From Ruminococcus sp. (GTDB lineage: Bacteria > Bacillota > Clostridia > Oscillospirales > Ruminococcaceae), in assembly GCA_017529875.1 (NCBI GenBank), contig JAFXNC010000049.1, positions 1 through 64,000 on the forward strand: a stretch of 64,000 bases of DNA. The letters are read 5' to 3'. Position 1 is the stretch's first letter. Each line of letters begins with the position of its first letter. A model generated the notes under the pieces. It saw only the letters and a program-made list of their open reading frames with translations, was not told the origin of the DNA and ran no database searches. Shown here piece after piece: positions 42,287 through 51,190 of this stretch. A program made the translations under genes and the position numbers.

Positions 42287-42606
42287 AAGCTAAGGCTCCT
42301 TTCAACTCATCTGCCGAGGCATGATATGCCTCTTTCCTTACTTTATGCTTACAGTATACTCCCCGTGGCTTAAATTTACTTAAATAGGTATGAAAGTCTG
42401 CGCTGAATGTGATATGTATTCCCTCGGCGGCTCGGGAGCATTTTCCGCCGGATGTCTTTCAGCAGCACATACCGCGGATTGGAAATATCAGGAAGTCAAA
42501 GATGTAAAAAAACTGAAAAATATAGCAACAAAATATTAAAAGCACTTGAAAATGTCTTCCGTTTGTAGTATAATAGATACATAAAATTATTAGGAGGTAC
42601 ACTACA
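42287..42606. other. Divergent intergenic region before gapA
   Basis: Holds the gapA promoter at 42546-42574 (TTGAAA, 17-base spacer, TATAAT), an AGGAGGT ribosome site, a perfect hairpin GAGGCAT / ATGCCTC at 42317-42333, and a direct repeat of CTTAAAT at 42369-42386 that lies upstream of the glycosyltransferase operon. No second gene can be supported. Confidence 0.75.
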
Positions 42607-43650
42607 ATGGCTAATGTAAAAGTTGCAATTAACGGTTTCGGTCGTATCGGTCGTCTGGCTTTCAGACAGATGTTCGGTGCAGAGGGTTATGATGTCGTTG
42701 CTATCAACGATCTGACCAAGCCCTCCATGCTCGCTAACCTGCTCAAGTATGACACCGCTCAGAAGGGCTACTGCGGCATCATCGGCGAGAATCTTCACAC
42801 CGTAGAGTCTGATGACGAGGCTGGTACTATCACCGTTGACGGCAAGACTCTTAAGATCTATGCTATGGCTAACGCTGCCGAGCTGCCCTGGGGCGAGCTG
42901 GGTGTTGACGTTGTCCTCGAGTGCACTGGTTTCTACTGCTCGAAGGCCAAGAGCCAGGCTCATATCGACGCCGGCGCTAAGAAGGTCGTTATCTCTGCTC
43001 CCGCAGGCAACGATCTGCCCACTATCGTTTACAGCGTAAACGAGAACACCCTGACCAAGGAAGACACCATCATCTCCGCTGCATCCTGCACCACCAACTG
43101 CCTCGCTCCTATGGCTAAGGCTCTTAACGACTATGCAGAGATCAAGAGCGGTATCATGAGCACCATCCACGCTTACACCGGCGACCAGATGATCCTCGAC
43201 GGTCCTCACAGAAAGGGCGACATGAGAAGAGCCCGTGCAGGCGCTGCCAACATCGTTCCCAACAGCACCGGTGCTGCCAAGGCTATCGGCCTGGTTATCC
43301 CCGAGCTCAACGGCAAGCTCATCGGCTCCGCTCAGAGAGTTCCTGTTCCCACCGGCTCCACCACTATCCTGACTGCTGTTGTATCCAGCGACAAGGAAGT
43401 TACCAAGGACGGCATCAACGCTGCTATGAAGGCTGCTGCTTCCGAGAGCTTCGGCTACAATGAGGATCCTATCGTTTCCTCTGACGTTATCGGCATGAGA
43501 TACGGCTCGCTGTTCGATGCTACTCAGACCATGGTTTCCAAGATCTCCGACACCTGCTATCAGGTACAGGTAGTTTCCTGGTATGACAACGAGAACAGCT
43601 ACACCAGCCAGATGGTTAGAACTATCAAGTACTTCGCAGAGCTGGGCTAA
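42607..43650 (+). CDS. gapA: Glyceraldehyde-3-phosphate dehydrogenase (type I, NAD-dependent)
   Basis: 347 residues. Rossmann start [20 protein letters not shown], catalytic Cys161 in [12 protein letters not shown], substrate region [20 protein letters not shown] and [21 protein letters not shown]-terminal [16 protein letters not shown]. It oxidises glyceraldehyde-3-phosphate to 1,3-bisphosphoglycerate in glycolysis. Codon use is strongly biased (GCT, CTG, AAG, ATC), unlike its neighbours, and it has a consensus promoter, AGGAGGT site and a strong terminator, all fitting very high expression. Other glycolytic genes are not adjacent. Confidence 0.98.
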   Translation: MANVKVAINGFGRIGRLAFRQMFGAEGYDVVAINDLTKPSMLANLLKYDTAQKGYCGIIGENLHTVESDDEAGTITVDGKTLKIYAMANAAELPWGELGVDVVLECTGFYCSKAKSQAHIDAGAKKVVISAPAGNDLPTIVYSVNENTLTKEDTIISAASCTTNCLAPMAKALNDYAEIKSGIMSTIHAYTGDQMILDGPHRKGDMRRARAGAANIVPNSTGAAKAIGLVIPELNGKLIGSAQRVPVPTGSTTILTAVVSSDKEVTKDGINAAMKAAASESFGYNEDPIVSSDVIGMRYGSLFDATQTMVSKISDTCYQVQVVSWYDNENSYTSQMVRTIKYFAELG

Positions 43651-43766
43651 GTGCACAGCGTGCACCACGCAATTCCGTCGCGTCTTCAATTGATAAGGAG
43701 GCAGACTTTGTGTCGCTCCGGATCATTCAATTGATATGATCGAACAGTTATTGCAACTCTAAAACG

Positions 43767-43800
43767 AAAAGAGAGCGTCCCCGCGGGGGCGCTCTTTTTT
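43767..43800 (+). terminator. Terminator of gapA
   Basis: AGAGCG-CCCC pairs with GGGG-CGCTCT around a short GC loop, followed by six T residues. Confidence 0.92.
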
Positions 43801-43875
43801 GCGTGAGATAAAGGAACCGCCGTCCCGTGGGGGAAGCGCAGATGCGATAAAGAAGAATTGTGTGCAGCGCCCTCT

Positions 43876-44006
43876 AAAAGAATAAAGAATAAGAATAAAT
43901 AAGGAATAACAATAAAGGTATCGCCTTCGGCGATGATATTATAAATCATCGGCGCAGCCGATACCTTAATTATTCTTTATTCTTTCTTATTATTCTTTAT
44001 TATTTT
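43876..44006. repeat. Palindromic repeat family 1, copy B
   Basis: Outer arms AAAAGAATAAAGAATAAGAA and the complementary TTATTCTTTATTCTTTCTTA; inner inverted arms GGTATCGCC / core CGGCGATGAT ... ATCATCGGC / CCGATACC. Same design and shared arm sequence as 24767-24884. Located between the convergent 3' ends of gapA and the DUF4363 gene. Confidence 0.82.
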
Positions 44007-44022
44007 AGCGGCGGCGCTCTTT

Positions 44023-44400
44023 TCACAGCACCGAATACACCCTCGGCAGCTGACCCTCGCAGATCAGCTCTACCCAGCGGCGGATGCCCCGGCACTCCGC
44101 TATGAAATCGTCCGCGTTGTGGGCGTAGAGGGGGCGCAGCTTCGCCAGGGCGTAGGAGATGTCGTTGAGTGCCCCCGTCTGCACGATCACCGAAAGCCGG
44201 ATATAATGCCCCCGCCAGTAGTCCTCGAGAGCCGCGATCGTGTCTTCCACTTCCTCCGGGGTGCCGCTCTCCCCTGCCTCCGTCACCGCGTCGATGAGCC
44301 CCAAAATATGCTCCGTGGAGCGGTCGAGCATCACCACCGACCCCACCGACACCGCCGCGATCACCGCCATCAGTACCCCGCAGACAACTGCCCTGTTCAT
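44023..44400 (-). CDS. DUF4363-family protein
   Basis: 125 residues. One N-terminal hydrophobic segment (AVVCGVLMAVIAAVSVGSVV) and a helical external domain (EHILGLIDAVTEAGESGTPE, DYWRGHYIRLSVIVQTGALN) typical of DUF4363. Its start overlaps the end of the DUF421 gene by four bases; the two families are regularly paired in Firmicutes. Function not established; likely a membrane complex. Confidence 0.85.
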   Translation of the reverse strand: MNRAVVCGVLMAVIAAVSVGSVVMLDRSTEHILGLIDAVTEAGESGTPEEVEDTIAALEDYWRGHYIRLSVIVQTGALNDISYALAKLRPLYAHNADDFIAECRGIRRWVELICEGQLPRVYSVL

Positions 44401-45074
44401 TTGAAACCCTCCTTCCTGATGAGGGTGTAGACCCCCTGCTTGTCGGCGGTGAGGATGAAGATGTCCTCAGGCTCTGCCCCCGCCGCCGCCGCGATCTTCT
44501 CCACCCAGCGCCGGTCACGGCCTATGAGCCGCAGCGCCGCCTCGGAAATGTCGCCATCCGCAACGATGAGAGCGGGCGGGTCGGCGTCCTGAGTTTTCAG
44601 CTTCATGTCGCTGCGGGAGGGGGTGTCCTGGGTGGACTTGCGGCAGACCGTGATCTTGCCGGTGGTCTCCACCACAGCCAGCTGCACCTGGGAGATATCG
44701 AACACGTCGCACCCCCGCAGGGATTCCATAAGATCGTCCACGGTATACCGCAGGTCGTGCATGACCTTCTGGTCGATCTTGCCCTCGCTTATGATGATCT
44801 TGGGCTCCCCGGAAAAGAGCTTCCTCAGCCGCCGGGACTTCATCGCCAGCTGGGACATGAACACGTCCAGGCACACGAAGGTGAAGATCGGCACCACCCC
44901 CATTATCATGGGTATTGACACGTCCTCAATGGGCAGCGTGGCGATGTTGGACATCAGGATAGTGACCACCAGCTCGGAGGGCTGGAGCTCGCCGATCTGC
45001 CTCTTGCCCATGAGCCGCACAGCGAAGATTATCAGCGCATACAGTATGACGGCGCGGAAAAACACGATAAGCAT
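44397..45074 (-). CDS. DUF421 (YetF-like) membrane protein
   Basis: 225 residues. Three membrane spans in the first 85 residues (FFRAVILYALIIFAVRLMGK, VVTILMSNIATLPIED, IPMIMGVVPIFTFVCLDVFM), then a cytoplasmic DUF421 domain (KLFSGEPKIIISEGKIDQKV, DDLMESLRGCDVFDISQVQL AVVETTGKI). The RQIGELQPSELVVTIL block is the family signature. B. subtilis members are linked to spore and membrane traits, but biochemical function is open. Coupled with DUF4363. Confidence 0.92.
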   Translation of the reverse strand: MLIVFFRAVILYALIIFAVRLMGKRQIGELQPSELVVTILMSNIATLPIEDVSIPMIMGVVPIFTFVCLDVFMSQLAMKSRRLRKLFSGEPKIIISEGKIDQKVMHDLRYTVDDLMESLRGCDVFDISQVQLAVVETTGKITVCRKSTQDTPSRSDMKLKTQDADPPALIVADGDISEAALRLIGRDRRWVEKIAAAAGAEPEDIFILTADKQGVYTLIRKEGFK

Positions 45075-45115
45075 AAAAGCCCCCCTCTGCCGTGAGTATT
45101 GGCAGAGAGGGGCTC
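45075..45115 (-). terminator. Terminator of the zinc-ribbon protein gene
   Basis: AGCCCC-CTCTGCC at the left pairs with GGCAGAG-GGGGCT at the right; on the minus strand TTTTATG follows. It directly abuts the DUF421 start codon, so that unit needs a promoter inside or beyond this hairpin. Confidence 0.75.
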
Positions 45116-45133
45116 TCTTATGCGGTTATGAGA

Positions 45134-47212
45134 TCATTCGTCAGCCTCGGATCCGGACTCAGCCTCGGCCTCGGACTCGGTCTCCTGCTCGGAGCTTTCA
45201 TCCTCCTTCTCGCTTTCGTCAGCCTTCTTGGAGGACTCGTCGCCCTCCTCGTCCTTGCTGCTGTCGTCGGCCTTCTTGCTGCTGTCATCATCCTTCTTGG
45301 AGTCGTCGGACTTGTCGGAGCCGCCGATCTGGACTACTCTGGCATCCTCGGTCTTCTTGATCTCCTGAGACACGATATCAGCCAGCTTATCCTTGGCGTA
45401 GATCATGGCGAAGCTGCTCTCCAGCTGACCCTCGCCGTTGGCGTCAACGTAGGGGCTGCCCAGTCTCCATGCTGCGTAGAAGGTCTTCTTGGCGGTCTTG
45501 CCCTCATCCTTCTCCACAGTCATAGTGACCTTGTATGCCACGTAGAGATAGCTCTTGGTGTCGTATGCGCTTACGGTGCCGTCCTCAAAGCTGTTCATCA
45601 GAGCCAGGTAGTAGGCTGCGGGCTCGAAGGTATCAAAGCTCTTGATCTTGCCGTCTACCTTTACGCCGCCCAGGGAGGTCCTGTCAACGTAGTCCTCCTT
45701 GAACTTGTTCACGTACTCGTCGAACTTCGCCTGGAACTTAGCCATGTCATCGAGAGTAGCGTCAGCGGTGAGGTAGTAGCCGTAGCTGTCATCAACGGAG
45801 AATTCCTTGATGTAGTAGCCGTCCTCGTCGGGAGTGCCCTCGGGCTTGTAACCTGCCTCCAGCAGCGAGCTGGATACATAGGCCTTTACCTTGAAGGTGT
45901 CGCCCACCTTGAGGTAGTTGTTGTCGCCGGTGTCGATGTAGTAGCTTACGTTGTCGCCGATAGAGCTCTCAACTTCGTCCTTGTTGACGCTGTTGATCCT
46001 CAGGAAAGGAACTGCGCCGGATGTATTGAACTTGACGCCGTTGAAGATATCCACGGTCTGAGCCTCGGAAAGGCCGGAAACAGTGAACTGCTTGGTGGGG
46101 CTGGTTTCGGTGACGATGTAGGTGGTGCCGTCGTACTTGAAGTATACGCCCTTGGTGTAGTCGTTGTTGTCGATGTACTGATACTTCTCGACTGCGCCGT
46201 AGCTTACAGAGGCCTGGAAGGTGAGGACATCGCCGTTTTTCAGGTTGTAGGAGCTGCCGTCGGAGAGGTAGTAGCTAATGAAGGGATAGGTCTTGCTGGT
46301 AGAGTCGTACTCAACGGAGCCGCGCTCGTCCATGCCGGTGAACTTCACCTCGAAGTCCTTGAACATATCCAGCTCGGTGCCCTCGAGAAGACCCTCGGCC
46401 TCGATCTCGAACTCGGTGTTCTCCAGCTTGATCTTGGCTTCCTTGAGCTCCTCCTCGTCATACTCAACGGTGCAGGTGATCTTGTCGCCGTTGGAAATGC
46501 CGGAATCCTTGGAAAGCTTTACTTTAAGGTCATACTCGCCCTTGGACTTAGCCAGCAGAGCGTTCTTCATCTCGGTGGCTTCTTCCTTGTCGGAGGCCTT
46601 GTCGTAGGCTTTCAGCAGAGCCTTCTTGTCATAGGAGAAGAAATCGCTGTACTCCTTCTCCATGGGGTTGCCGTTAGCGTCGTACTCGTAGCCGTAGGGG
46701 TCGGGGTCGGCCTCGGAGCAGTTGAGGTAGCCCACTGCGGTACCCTGTCCGTTAAGGCCGCTGAACTTGAATGCAAAAAGCTTCTGCGCGTCGATTTTCT
46801 GATAGTTGGTCAGGTTCACGATAATGATTATCGCTGCCACGATCACCGCGATGGCTGCCAGGGAAATGATGATCGGCACCTTATGCTTGACAAAGGCTGC
46901 GCCGATGTTCTTGCCCATGTTCATGGCGGGGGTGGGTGCTCCCGACGGTACTGCCGAGGGCTGCTCAAAATTGCTGTACGGTACAGCCGAGGGCTGCTCA
47001 AAGCCGGGTGCAGGCTGTTCAAAGCCGGGTGCAGGCTGCTCGGGGATCACGCCGACGGTCTCCCGGGCAGTTTCAGCTGCCTGAGCTATACCCTCGGGAG
47101 AGGGAGCCGGAGCCTCATCGGTATCGAGGATCGGGTTGCCGCACTTGCCGCAGAATTTGCCCGAATCGGCTAAAGGATTGCCGCACTTGCCGCAAAACTT
47201 AGGTCTGCTCAT
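45134..47212 (-). CDS. Membrane protein with N-terminal double zinc ribbon and external repeats
   Basis: 692 residues from ATG 47212 (GGAGGAAAG upstream; an earlier in-frame start is unsupported). Two short zinc-ribbon knuckles (CGKCGNPLADSGKFCGKCGN, residues 6-25), a Pro/Gln/Ala-rich linker with PGFEQPA repeats, a membrane span at about 113-135 (VPIIISLAAIAVIVAAIIII), several external Ig-like or TcA/YvbJ-like segments, and a C-terminal Ser/Asp/Lys/Glu-rich tail of about 75 residues. It resembles the zinc-ribbon stress-sensor membrane proteins of Firmicutes (TcaA/YvbJ class) in layout. Function unknown. Confidence 0.75.
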   Translation of the reverse strand: MSRPKFCGKCGNPLADSGKFCGKCGNPILDTDEAPAPSPEGIAQAAETARETVGVIPEQPAPGFEQPAPGFEQPSAVPYSNFEQPSAVPSGAPTPAMNMGKNIGAAFVKHKVPIIISLAAIAVIVAAIIIIVNLTNYQKIDAQKLFAFKFSGLNGQGTAVGYLNCSEADPDPYGYEYDANGNPMEKEYSDFFSYDKKALLKAYDKASDKEEATEMKNALLAKSKGEYDLKVKLSKDSGISNGDKITCTVEYDEEELKEAKIKLENTEFEIEAEGLLEGTELDMFKDFEVKFTGMDERGSVEYDSTSKTYPFISYYLSDGSSYNLKNGDVLTFQASVSYGAVEKYQYIDNNDYTKGVYFKYDGTTYIVTETSPTKQFTVSGLSEAQTVDIFNGVKFNTSGAVPFLRINSVNKDEVESSIGDNVSYYIDTGDNNYLKVGDTFKVKAYVSSSLLEAGYKPEGTPDEDGYYIKEFSVDDSYGYYLTADATLDDMAKFQAKFDEYVNKFKEDYVDRTSLGGVKVDGKIKSFDTFEPAAYYLALMNSFEDGTVSAYDTKSYLYVAYKVTMTVEKDEGKTAKKTFYAAWRLGSPYVDANGEGQLESSFAMIYAKDKLADIVSQEIKKTEDARVVQIGGSDKSDDSKKDDDSSKKADDSSKDEEGDESSKKADESEKEDESSEQETESEAEAESGSEADE

Positions 47213-47351
47213 TATTCTTTCCTCCATTTGTTTCGGTATCAGCGCCGCCGGATGCGGGCTCAAACCGGAAAATATACATATTTATTATAATATACTAATA
47301 CCGATTTGTCAATATAAAAAGCGATTATTCCGAAAACGTTTTTGTTCAGCT

Positions 47352-47460
47352 TATTTATCTAAATGGGGGGTTCCCCCCATACCCCCCGGCTTCGTCGGGG
47401 CTCGTACTTTGGGGCGGCGTTCTCTGTTATCTAAATGGGGGGCTCCGCCCCCCATTTAAA
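47352..47460. repeat. G/C-tract repeat family 2, copy A
   Basis: Begins TTATCTAAATGGGGGG and ends CCCCCCATTTAAA, with internal CCCCCCGGCTTCGTCGGGGC, TCGT-CTTTGGGGCGGCGT and TCTCT, plus a second internal TTATCTAAATGGGGGG. The same blocks in the same order occur at 63362-63580. Non-coding; lies between the zinc-ribbon gene and mscL. Confidence 0.82.
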
Positions 47461-47462
47461 AT

Positions 47463-47489
47463 AAAAAGAGCGGTCAAACCGCTCTTTTT
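47463..47489. terminator. Terminator of mscL
   Basis: Twelve-bp perfect stem AAAAAGAGCGGT / ACCGCTCTTTTT with a CAA loop, 10 bases after the mscL stop; symmetrical T-runs. Confidence 0.93.
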
Positions 47490-47499
47490 GCTTGTAGGA

Positions 47500-47910
47500 T
47501 CACTTCTCTTCAAGAACAGAAGTGCAGTGAGGGCATCTGGTGGCCTCGATGTGGATATCGGTCTTGCAGAAAGGACAGGGCTTGGTAGAGGGAGCAGCCT
47601 CCTCCTTCTTCTTGCCGATGCTCATCAGCTTGTTTACGGCCTTCATCATCAGGAAGATGCAGAATGCCATAATAATGAAGTTGATGATCGCTGTCAGGAA
47701 ATCGCCGAGCAGAATGTACTGGCCGCCGTAGATCGGGATACGGAATCCGAAATCCGCGCCGCCGATACCTGCGATGAAGGGATTGATGATGTCCTCGGTG
47801 AAGGCGGTAACGATGTTACCGAACGCAGCACCGATGATAACGCCTATCGCAAGGTCCATCACGTTGCCCTTGAGAGCAAACTCTTTGAATTCCTTAAGGA
47901 ACTTCTTCAT
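47500..47910 (-). CDS. mscL: Large-conductance mechanosensitive channel with C-terminal zinc ribbon
   Basis: 136 residues from ATG 47910 (GGGGTG upstream). Standard Msc[24 protein letters not shown] (gate helix TM1), external loop with [13 protein letters not shown]2 [20 protein letters not shown]. The usual C-terminal helix is replaced or extended by a rubredoxin-like knuckle, [18 protein letters not shown]. The channel opens under membrane tension to release solutes during osmotic downshock. The zinc ribbon suggests metal-dependent assembly or gating control, which is inference; ribbon-tailed MscL proteins do occur in Clostridia. Confidence 0.95.
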   Translation of the reverse strand: MKKFLKEFKEFALKGNVMDLAIGVIIGAAFGNIVTAFTEDIINPFIAGIGGADFGFRIPIYGGQYILLGDFLTAIINFIIMAFCIFLMMKAVNKLMSIGKKKEEAAPSTKPCPFCKTDIHIEATRCPHCTSVLEEK

Positions 47911-48085
47911 TGTGGAACACCCCTTATACAAAAATTTTTATAATTATAACACATTTCTACAAAAAATGCAACAGTTTTTTCTCAGATTTTCAAAAAAATG
48001 ATGACAAAGCACAATTCATTTTACACTTCACGTTGCACTATGCACAATTATTCCCGCTCGTTCTTTCAGCTTGCAGCGCTGCTGC

Positions 48086-50278
48086 CTACACGCGCTGTTT
48101 CTGCGCAAAGCAGGTTATCAGCAGGAAAGCCAGATTGTAGCTGAATACAAAGGTCGGGGTGAGCTGACCGAAGGAGCCCAGTACTGTCATCACTAAGGCT
48201 ATGCCCAGTCCCAGTACGCAGGCGCCTGCCTGTATCGCCACGCCCAGAGCCGAGATCTGCTTTAAGCGCTTGGTGCCGATGAGCAGCATCGCAAAGGAGG
48301 GGAAATGCCCCGAACAGAGCATGGGCGAGGACACCTCCGGGGTGTAGTCGGTCTCCTTGGCGTAGTCCTTGTGGAAACGGAAGGGCAGCAGTTTCAGGTC
48401 GCGCTTGTCCGCGCCGAACAGCTCCGACAGGAAGTCCAGGTCGATGAAGCCGTCCACCGTCCGCACTACCGAGACTATGCCGTTTCTGCCAAGCTCCTTG
48501 AGCCAGCGGGATACCGAAAGGCTGGCCTTGGCCTGCACCACGAACAGCATCGAGACCACACCCGATACCGACAGGTACAGCACCAGGTCGTCGCCGCCGT
48601 ACTCACGCTCTTTCGCCACGCTGGGCAAGCCTTCTATGGAGTGGCTGGTCATGAGCTCGCGGGAGCCCAGCAGTACACGCTTGTTCTCGATCCAGCCCGA
48701 AAGCCCCAGGCCGTCCTCGTAGATGTAGCTCTCCACCGGGTAGAGCATCTCGGTCTTGCCCCGGAGTATGCGGTAAAAGGCGGGGCTGAGTATGCTGCCC
48801 GCCTGACAGGCCAGGGACGAGGCGTAGAGTATGCAGTCCTCGATGCGGGTGGAGCCTATGAGCTTAAGGTTCTTGATATCCACGGTGCCCCGGGGGAACA
48901 GCTGCTCCGCGTCGATGAGCACCGAGTTGGTGTCGGCGAACTTGTCCACTGCCGAATAGCCCAGCATCACGCCGGAGTATTGCAGGTACTTGTTCTGCGC
49001 CCTGCCCAGGGGGATGTTGACTATCAGCATCACCGCCAGCGACGTACACAGGGTGATAGTGCCGGAGATGACCCCGAAGACGTTGAAGGCTCTCTCCACG
49101 CCGTTCATGTCGGCCTTCTCAAATACCAGCGAAAGCAGTCCCACAGCCACCGAGATAATAAGTATCAGCGGAGCGATCTTCCGGGAGTAAACATCGGCAA
49201 CGTCGCTGGAATAGCTGTTTTTCATGAAGTCCTTGATGAACTCGGTCTTCTTCATGGTGGAAAGCTCCGGGAAGTCGTTGAGCAGTCCCTGAGTGAACTT
49301 GTTGGCGGTGTCCTCGTTGTCCACCGTCACCAGTGCGCAGCGGTCGAAGTCCTGGGAGATGAACCGGAAATTGCGCTCGGTGCGCTTGACGATCATCAGC
49401 TTGCCAAGGGTGTTGAAGAACAGCCCCGCGATAGCCGTGGTCATGTAGACGTGGTAGAACTGCTGCCGGACGATGGACGGCTCGAACAGCGTCACGATGC
49501 CGGTTATCACCGTTATTATCATGGGGGCGGCGGCGAGGCTGTCACAGTCCGCCCTGCCCTTGAAGATGTTCTTGATGCCCTCCAGTATCACGGTATAGCT
49601 GGCGGCTATGGAGACGATACCCAGTATGGTGTTGGTGAACATGAAGGTGGAGGGGTTCTCGGTCTTGTCGAAGATAGTCACAAGATGCAGCGAGAAGTCG
49701 TTTGCCAGAGTCAGCAGCAGTGTGAATATGCCGGTGAACAGCAGTATGCACATTCTCATGGTGAGGTTGGCTCTGACCTGAGTTATGTCCTCGAGGACTG
49801 CGCCTGCGTCACTGAATTTTTCAAACTCGTGCTGACCCTGATGTCTGGTCTCCGTAGGCTCGTCCTCCTTTTCCGTGTCTTTGTCGCGTCTGAGGCTGAA
49901 GGCGTTTATCCTGTCCTCCCGGCGCTCCCTGAGCATCTCGAAACGTTCCTCGGTGCTCAGGTCGTAGGGTATGTCGGTGATGCGCTCGAAGGCTCCCGTC
50001 TGAGGGATGAGCTTGTCCTCGATGCCCATGTCTATGTCGTTGACGTTGGTGCGCTTTACCGGGGTCTCCTCGCTCTCGGCCTCGGGGGGCTTGTCCCTGC
50101 TGCCCGAGAGACGGCTTATGAGCTCGGCGTTGCGTCTGGCCTTCTCAACATCGCCCTCAGTAGCGCCCTCGCGGATCACCGGCTCCAAATCATCGGGGGC
50201 TTTTTCCCGGGGCGTACCCCGCAGGCTGCGCTCCCCGAAAGAAAAATCGTTGTCGTTCCTGCCGTCCAAATATCTCAC
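48086..50278 (-). CDS. P-type ATPase-like membrane protein lacking the phosphorylation motif
   Basis: 730 residues. A ~160-residue charged cytoplasmic N-terminus, then membrane spans near 175, 210, 255-300, 375 and 410, then a soluble part and two C-terminal spans. After the span ending CTSLAVMLIVNIPLG the sequence GVMLGYSAVDKFADTNSVLI DAEQLFPRG aligns with the P1B pattern '...G-LIKG...LE...DTVVFDKTGTLT-G': Asp456 is kept but KTGT is AEQL. Later, EDGLGLSGWIENKRVLLGSR and LMTSHS match the nucleotide-domain pattern, and VVRTVDGFIDLDFLSELFGA stands where TGDN is expected. GDGxND is absent. It is thus a predicted pseudo-ATPase. Start overlaps rlmB end by four bases. Confidence 0.8.
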   Translation of the reverse strand: MRYLDGRNDNDFSFGERSLRGTPREKAPDDLEPVIREGATEGDVEKARRNAELISRLSGSRDKPPEAESEETPVKRTNVNDIDMGIEDKLIPQTGAFERITDIPYDLSTEERFEMLRERREDRINAFSLRRDKDTEKEDEPTETRHQGQHEFEKFSDAGAVLEDITQVRANLTMRMCILLFTGIFTLLLTLANDFSLHLVTIFDKTENPSTFMFTNTILGIVSIAASYTVILEGIKNIFKGRADCDSLAAAPMIITVITGIVTLFEPSIVRQQFYHVYMTTAIAGLFFNTLGKLMIVKRTERNFRFISQDFDRCALVTVDNEDTANKFTQGLLNDFPELSTMKKTEFIKDFMKNSYSSDVADVYSRKIAPLILIISVAVGLLSLVFEKADMNGVERAFNVFGVISGTITLCTSLAVMLIVNIPLGRAQNKYLQYSGVMLGYSAVDKFADTNSVLIDAEQLFPRGTVDIKNLKLIGSTRIEDCILYASSLACQAGSILSPAFYRILRGKTEMLYPVESYIYEDGLGLSGWIENKRVLLGSRELMTSHSIEGLPSVAKEREYGGDDLVLYLSVSGVVSMLFVVQAKASLSVSRWLKELGRNGIVSVVRTVDGFIDLDFLSELFGADKRDLKLLPFRFHKDYAKETDYTPEVSSPMLCSGHFPSFAMLLIGTKRLKQISALGVAIQAGACVLGLGIALVMTVLGSFGQLTPTFVFSYNLAFLLITCFAQKQRV

Positions 50279-51072
50279 TTCCTATCCTTTGCAGCGCGGC
50301 GCTGCCTTACGATCTCATACATGAATATCCCTGCCGCCACGGAGGCGTTGAGGGAGGTTATCTTCCCTGCCATAGGCAGCCGCAGGAGAAAATCGCATTT
50401 CTCCTTCATGAGCCTGCCCATACCGAAGCCCTCGGAGCCTATCACCAGCCCCACCGCTCCGGTCATGTTCACGCCGGTATAGTCCTCGCCGGCGCCGTCG
50501 GTGCCGTAGATCCACACGCCCCTCTCCTTGAGCTCGTCCACGGTCTGGGCCAGGTTGGCGACACGCGCCACCGGCACATAGCTTGCCGCTCCGGCGGAGG
50601 TCTTGAACACCGTGTAGTTCAGCGACGCGCTGCGCCTCTTGGGGATTATGACCCCGTGAGCCCCGGCGGTCTCGGCGGTACGGATGATAGCCCCCAGGTT
50701 ATGGGGATCCTCGATCTCGTCGCAGATTATGATGAAGGGCTCCTCGCCCTTTTCCTCGGCGGCCTTGAAGATATCCTCCACGTCAGCATACTCGGCGCAG
50801 GCGCCCACGGCGATAACGCCCTGATGTGAAGCGCCCCGGCACATCTTGGAGAGCTTTTGCTCGTTGGCCTCCTTGACCACTATGCTGCGCTCCTTGGCGA
50901 GGGCGATTATGCGCCCTATCGAGCCTCCGGCCTCGGGGTTGAAGTACACCGTATCCACGGGCAGCCCGGCTTTGAGGGCCTCGGTGACGGGGTTACGGCC
51001 TATTATGAGCTGATCGTCGTCCTCATGCTGCGCAGCGGGACGGCGGTCAGGCTTTTTATTCCTGTTATCCAT
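50275..51072 (-). CDS. rlmB: 23S rRNA 2'-O-methyltransferase, SpoU/TrmH family
   Basis: 265 residues. N-terminal substrate-binding domain (IIGRNPVTEALKAGLPVDTV) and the SPOUT knot with three motifs: DEIEDPHNLGAIIRTAETAG near 124-143, LVIGSEGFGMGRL near 213, and ITSLNASVAAGIFMYE near 240. RlmB methylates the ribose of a conserved G in 23S rRNA (2251 in E. coli numbering); related TrmH-like enzymes act on tRNA, so the exact target is inferred. It is coupled to the downstream P-type ATPase-like gene through ATGA. Confidence 0.9.
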   Translation of the reverse strand: MDNRNKKPDRRPAAQHEDDDQLIIGRNPVTEALKAGLPVDTVYFNPEAGGSIGRIIALAKERSIVVKEANEQKLSKMCRGASHQGVIAVGACAEYADVEDIFKAAEEKGEEPFIIICDEIEDPHNLGAIIRTAETAGAHGVIIPKRRSASLNYTVFKTSAGAASYVPVARVANLAQTVDELKERGVWIYGTDGAGEDYTGVNMTGAVGLVIGSEGFGMGRLMKEKCDFLLRLPMAGKITSLNASVAAGIFMYEIVRQRRAAKDRK

Positions 51073-51190
51073 TATCGCAATTCCTCTTTCTGACGGTCAC
51101 GCATATATTAATATTATATCACAAAAACTTGCAGTTGCCAATAGGGTTTTGAAAAAATTTTTAAATGGCCTCAGCGCCGCCCCTATATTA

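Noticed and set aside
42390-42539. 49-codon frame between the glycosyltransferase operon and gapA
   Set aside because: It has only a weak ribosome site, unlikely composition, and overlaps the space needed for the gapA promoter; no family is recognisable.
42496-43689. Long minus-strand frame opposite gapA
   Set aside because: Arises from the strong codon bias of gapA; the plus-strand protein is certain.
45092-47173. Very long plus-strand frame opposite the zinc-ribbon protein
   Set aside because: It is the antisense of a biased coding sequence; its Val/Leu/Gly-only make-up mirrors the Asp/Lys/Tyr-rich protein on the other strand and it has no start signal.
48305-50482. Long plus-strand frame opposite the P-type ATPase-like gene
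   Set aside because: Antisense shadow: it runs across two genes on the minus strand, has His/Gln/Val-rich nonsense composition and no ribosome site.
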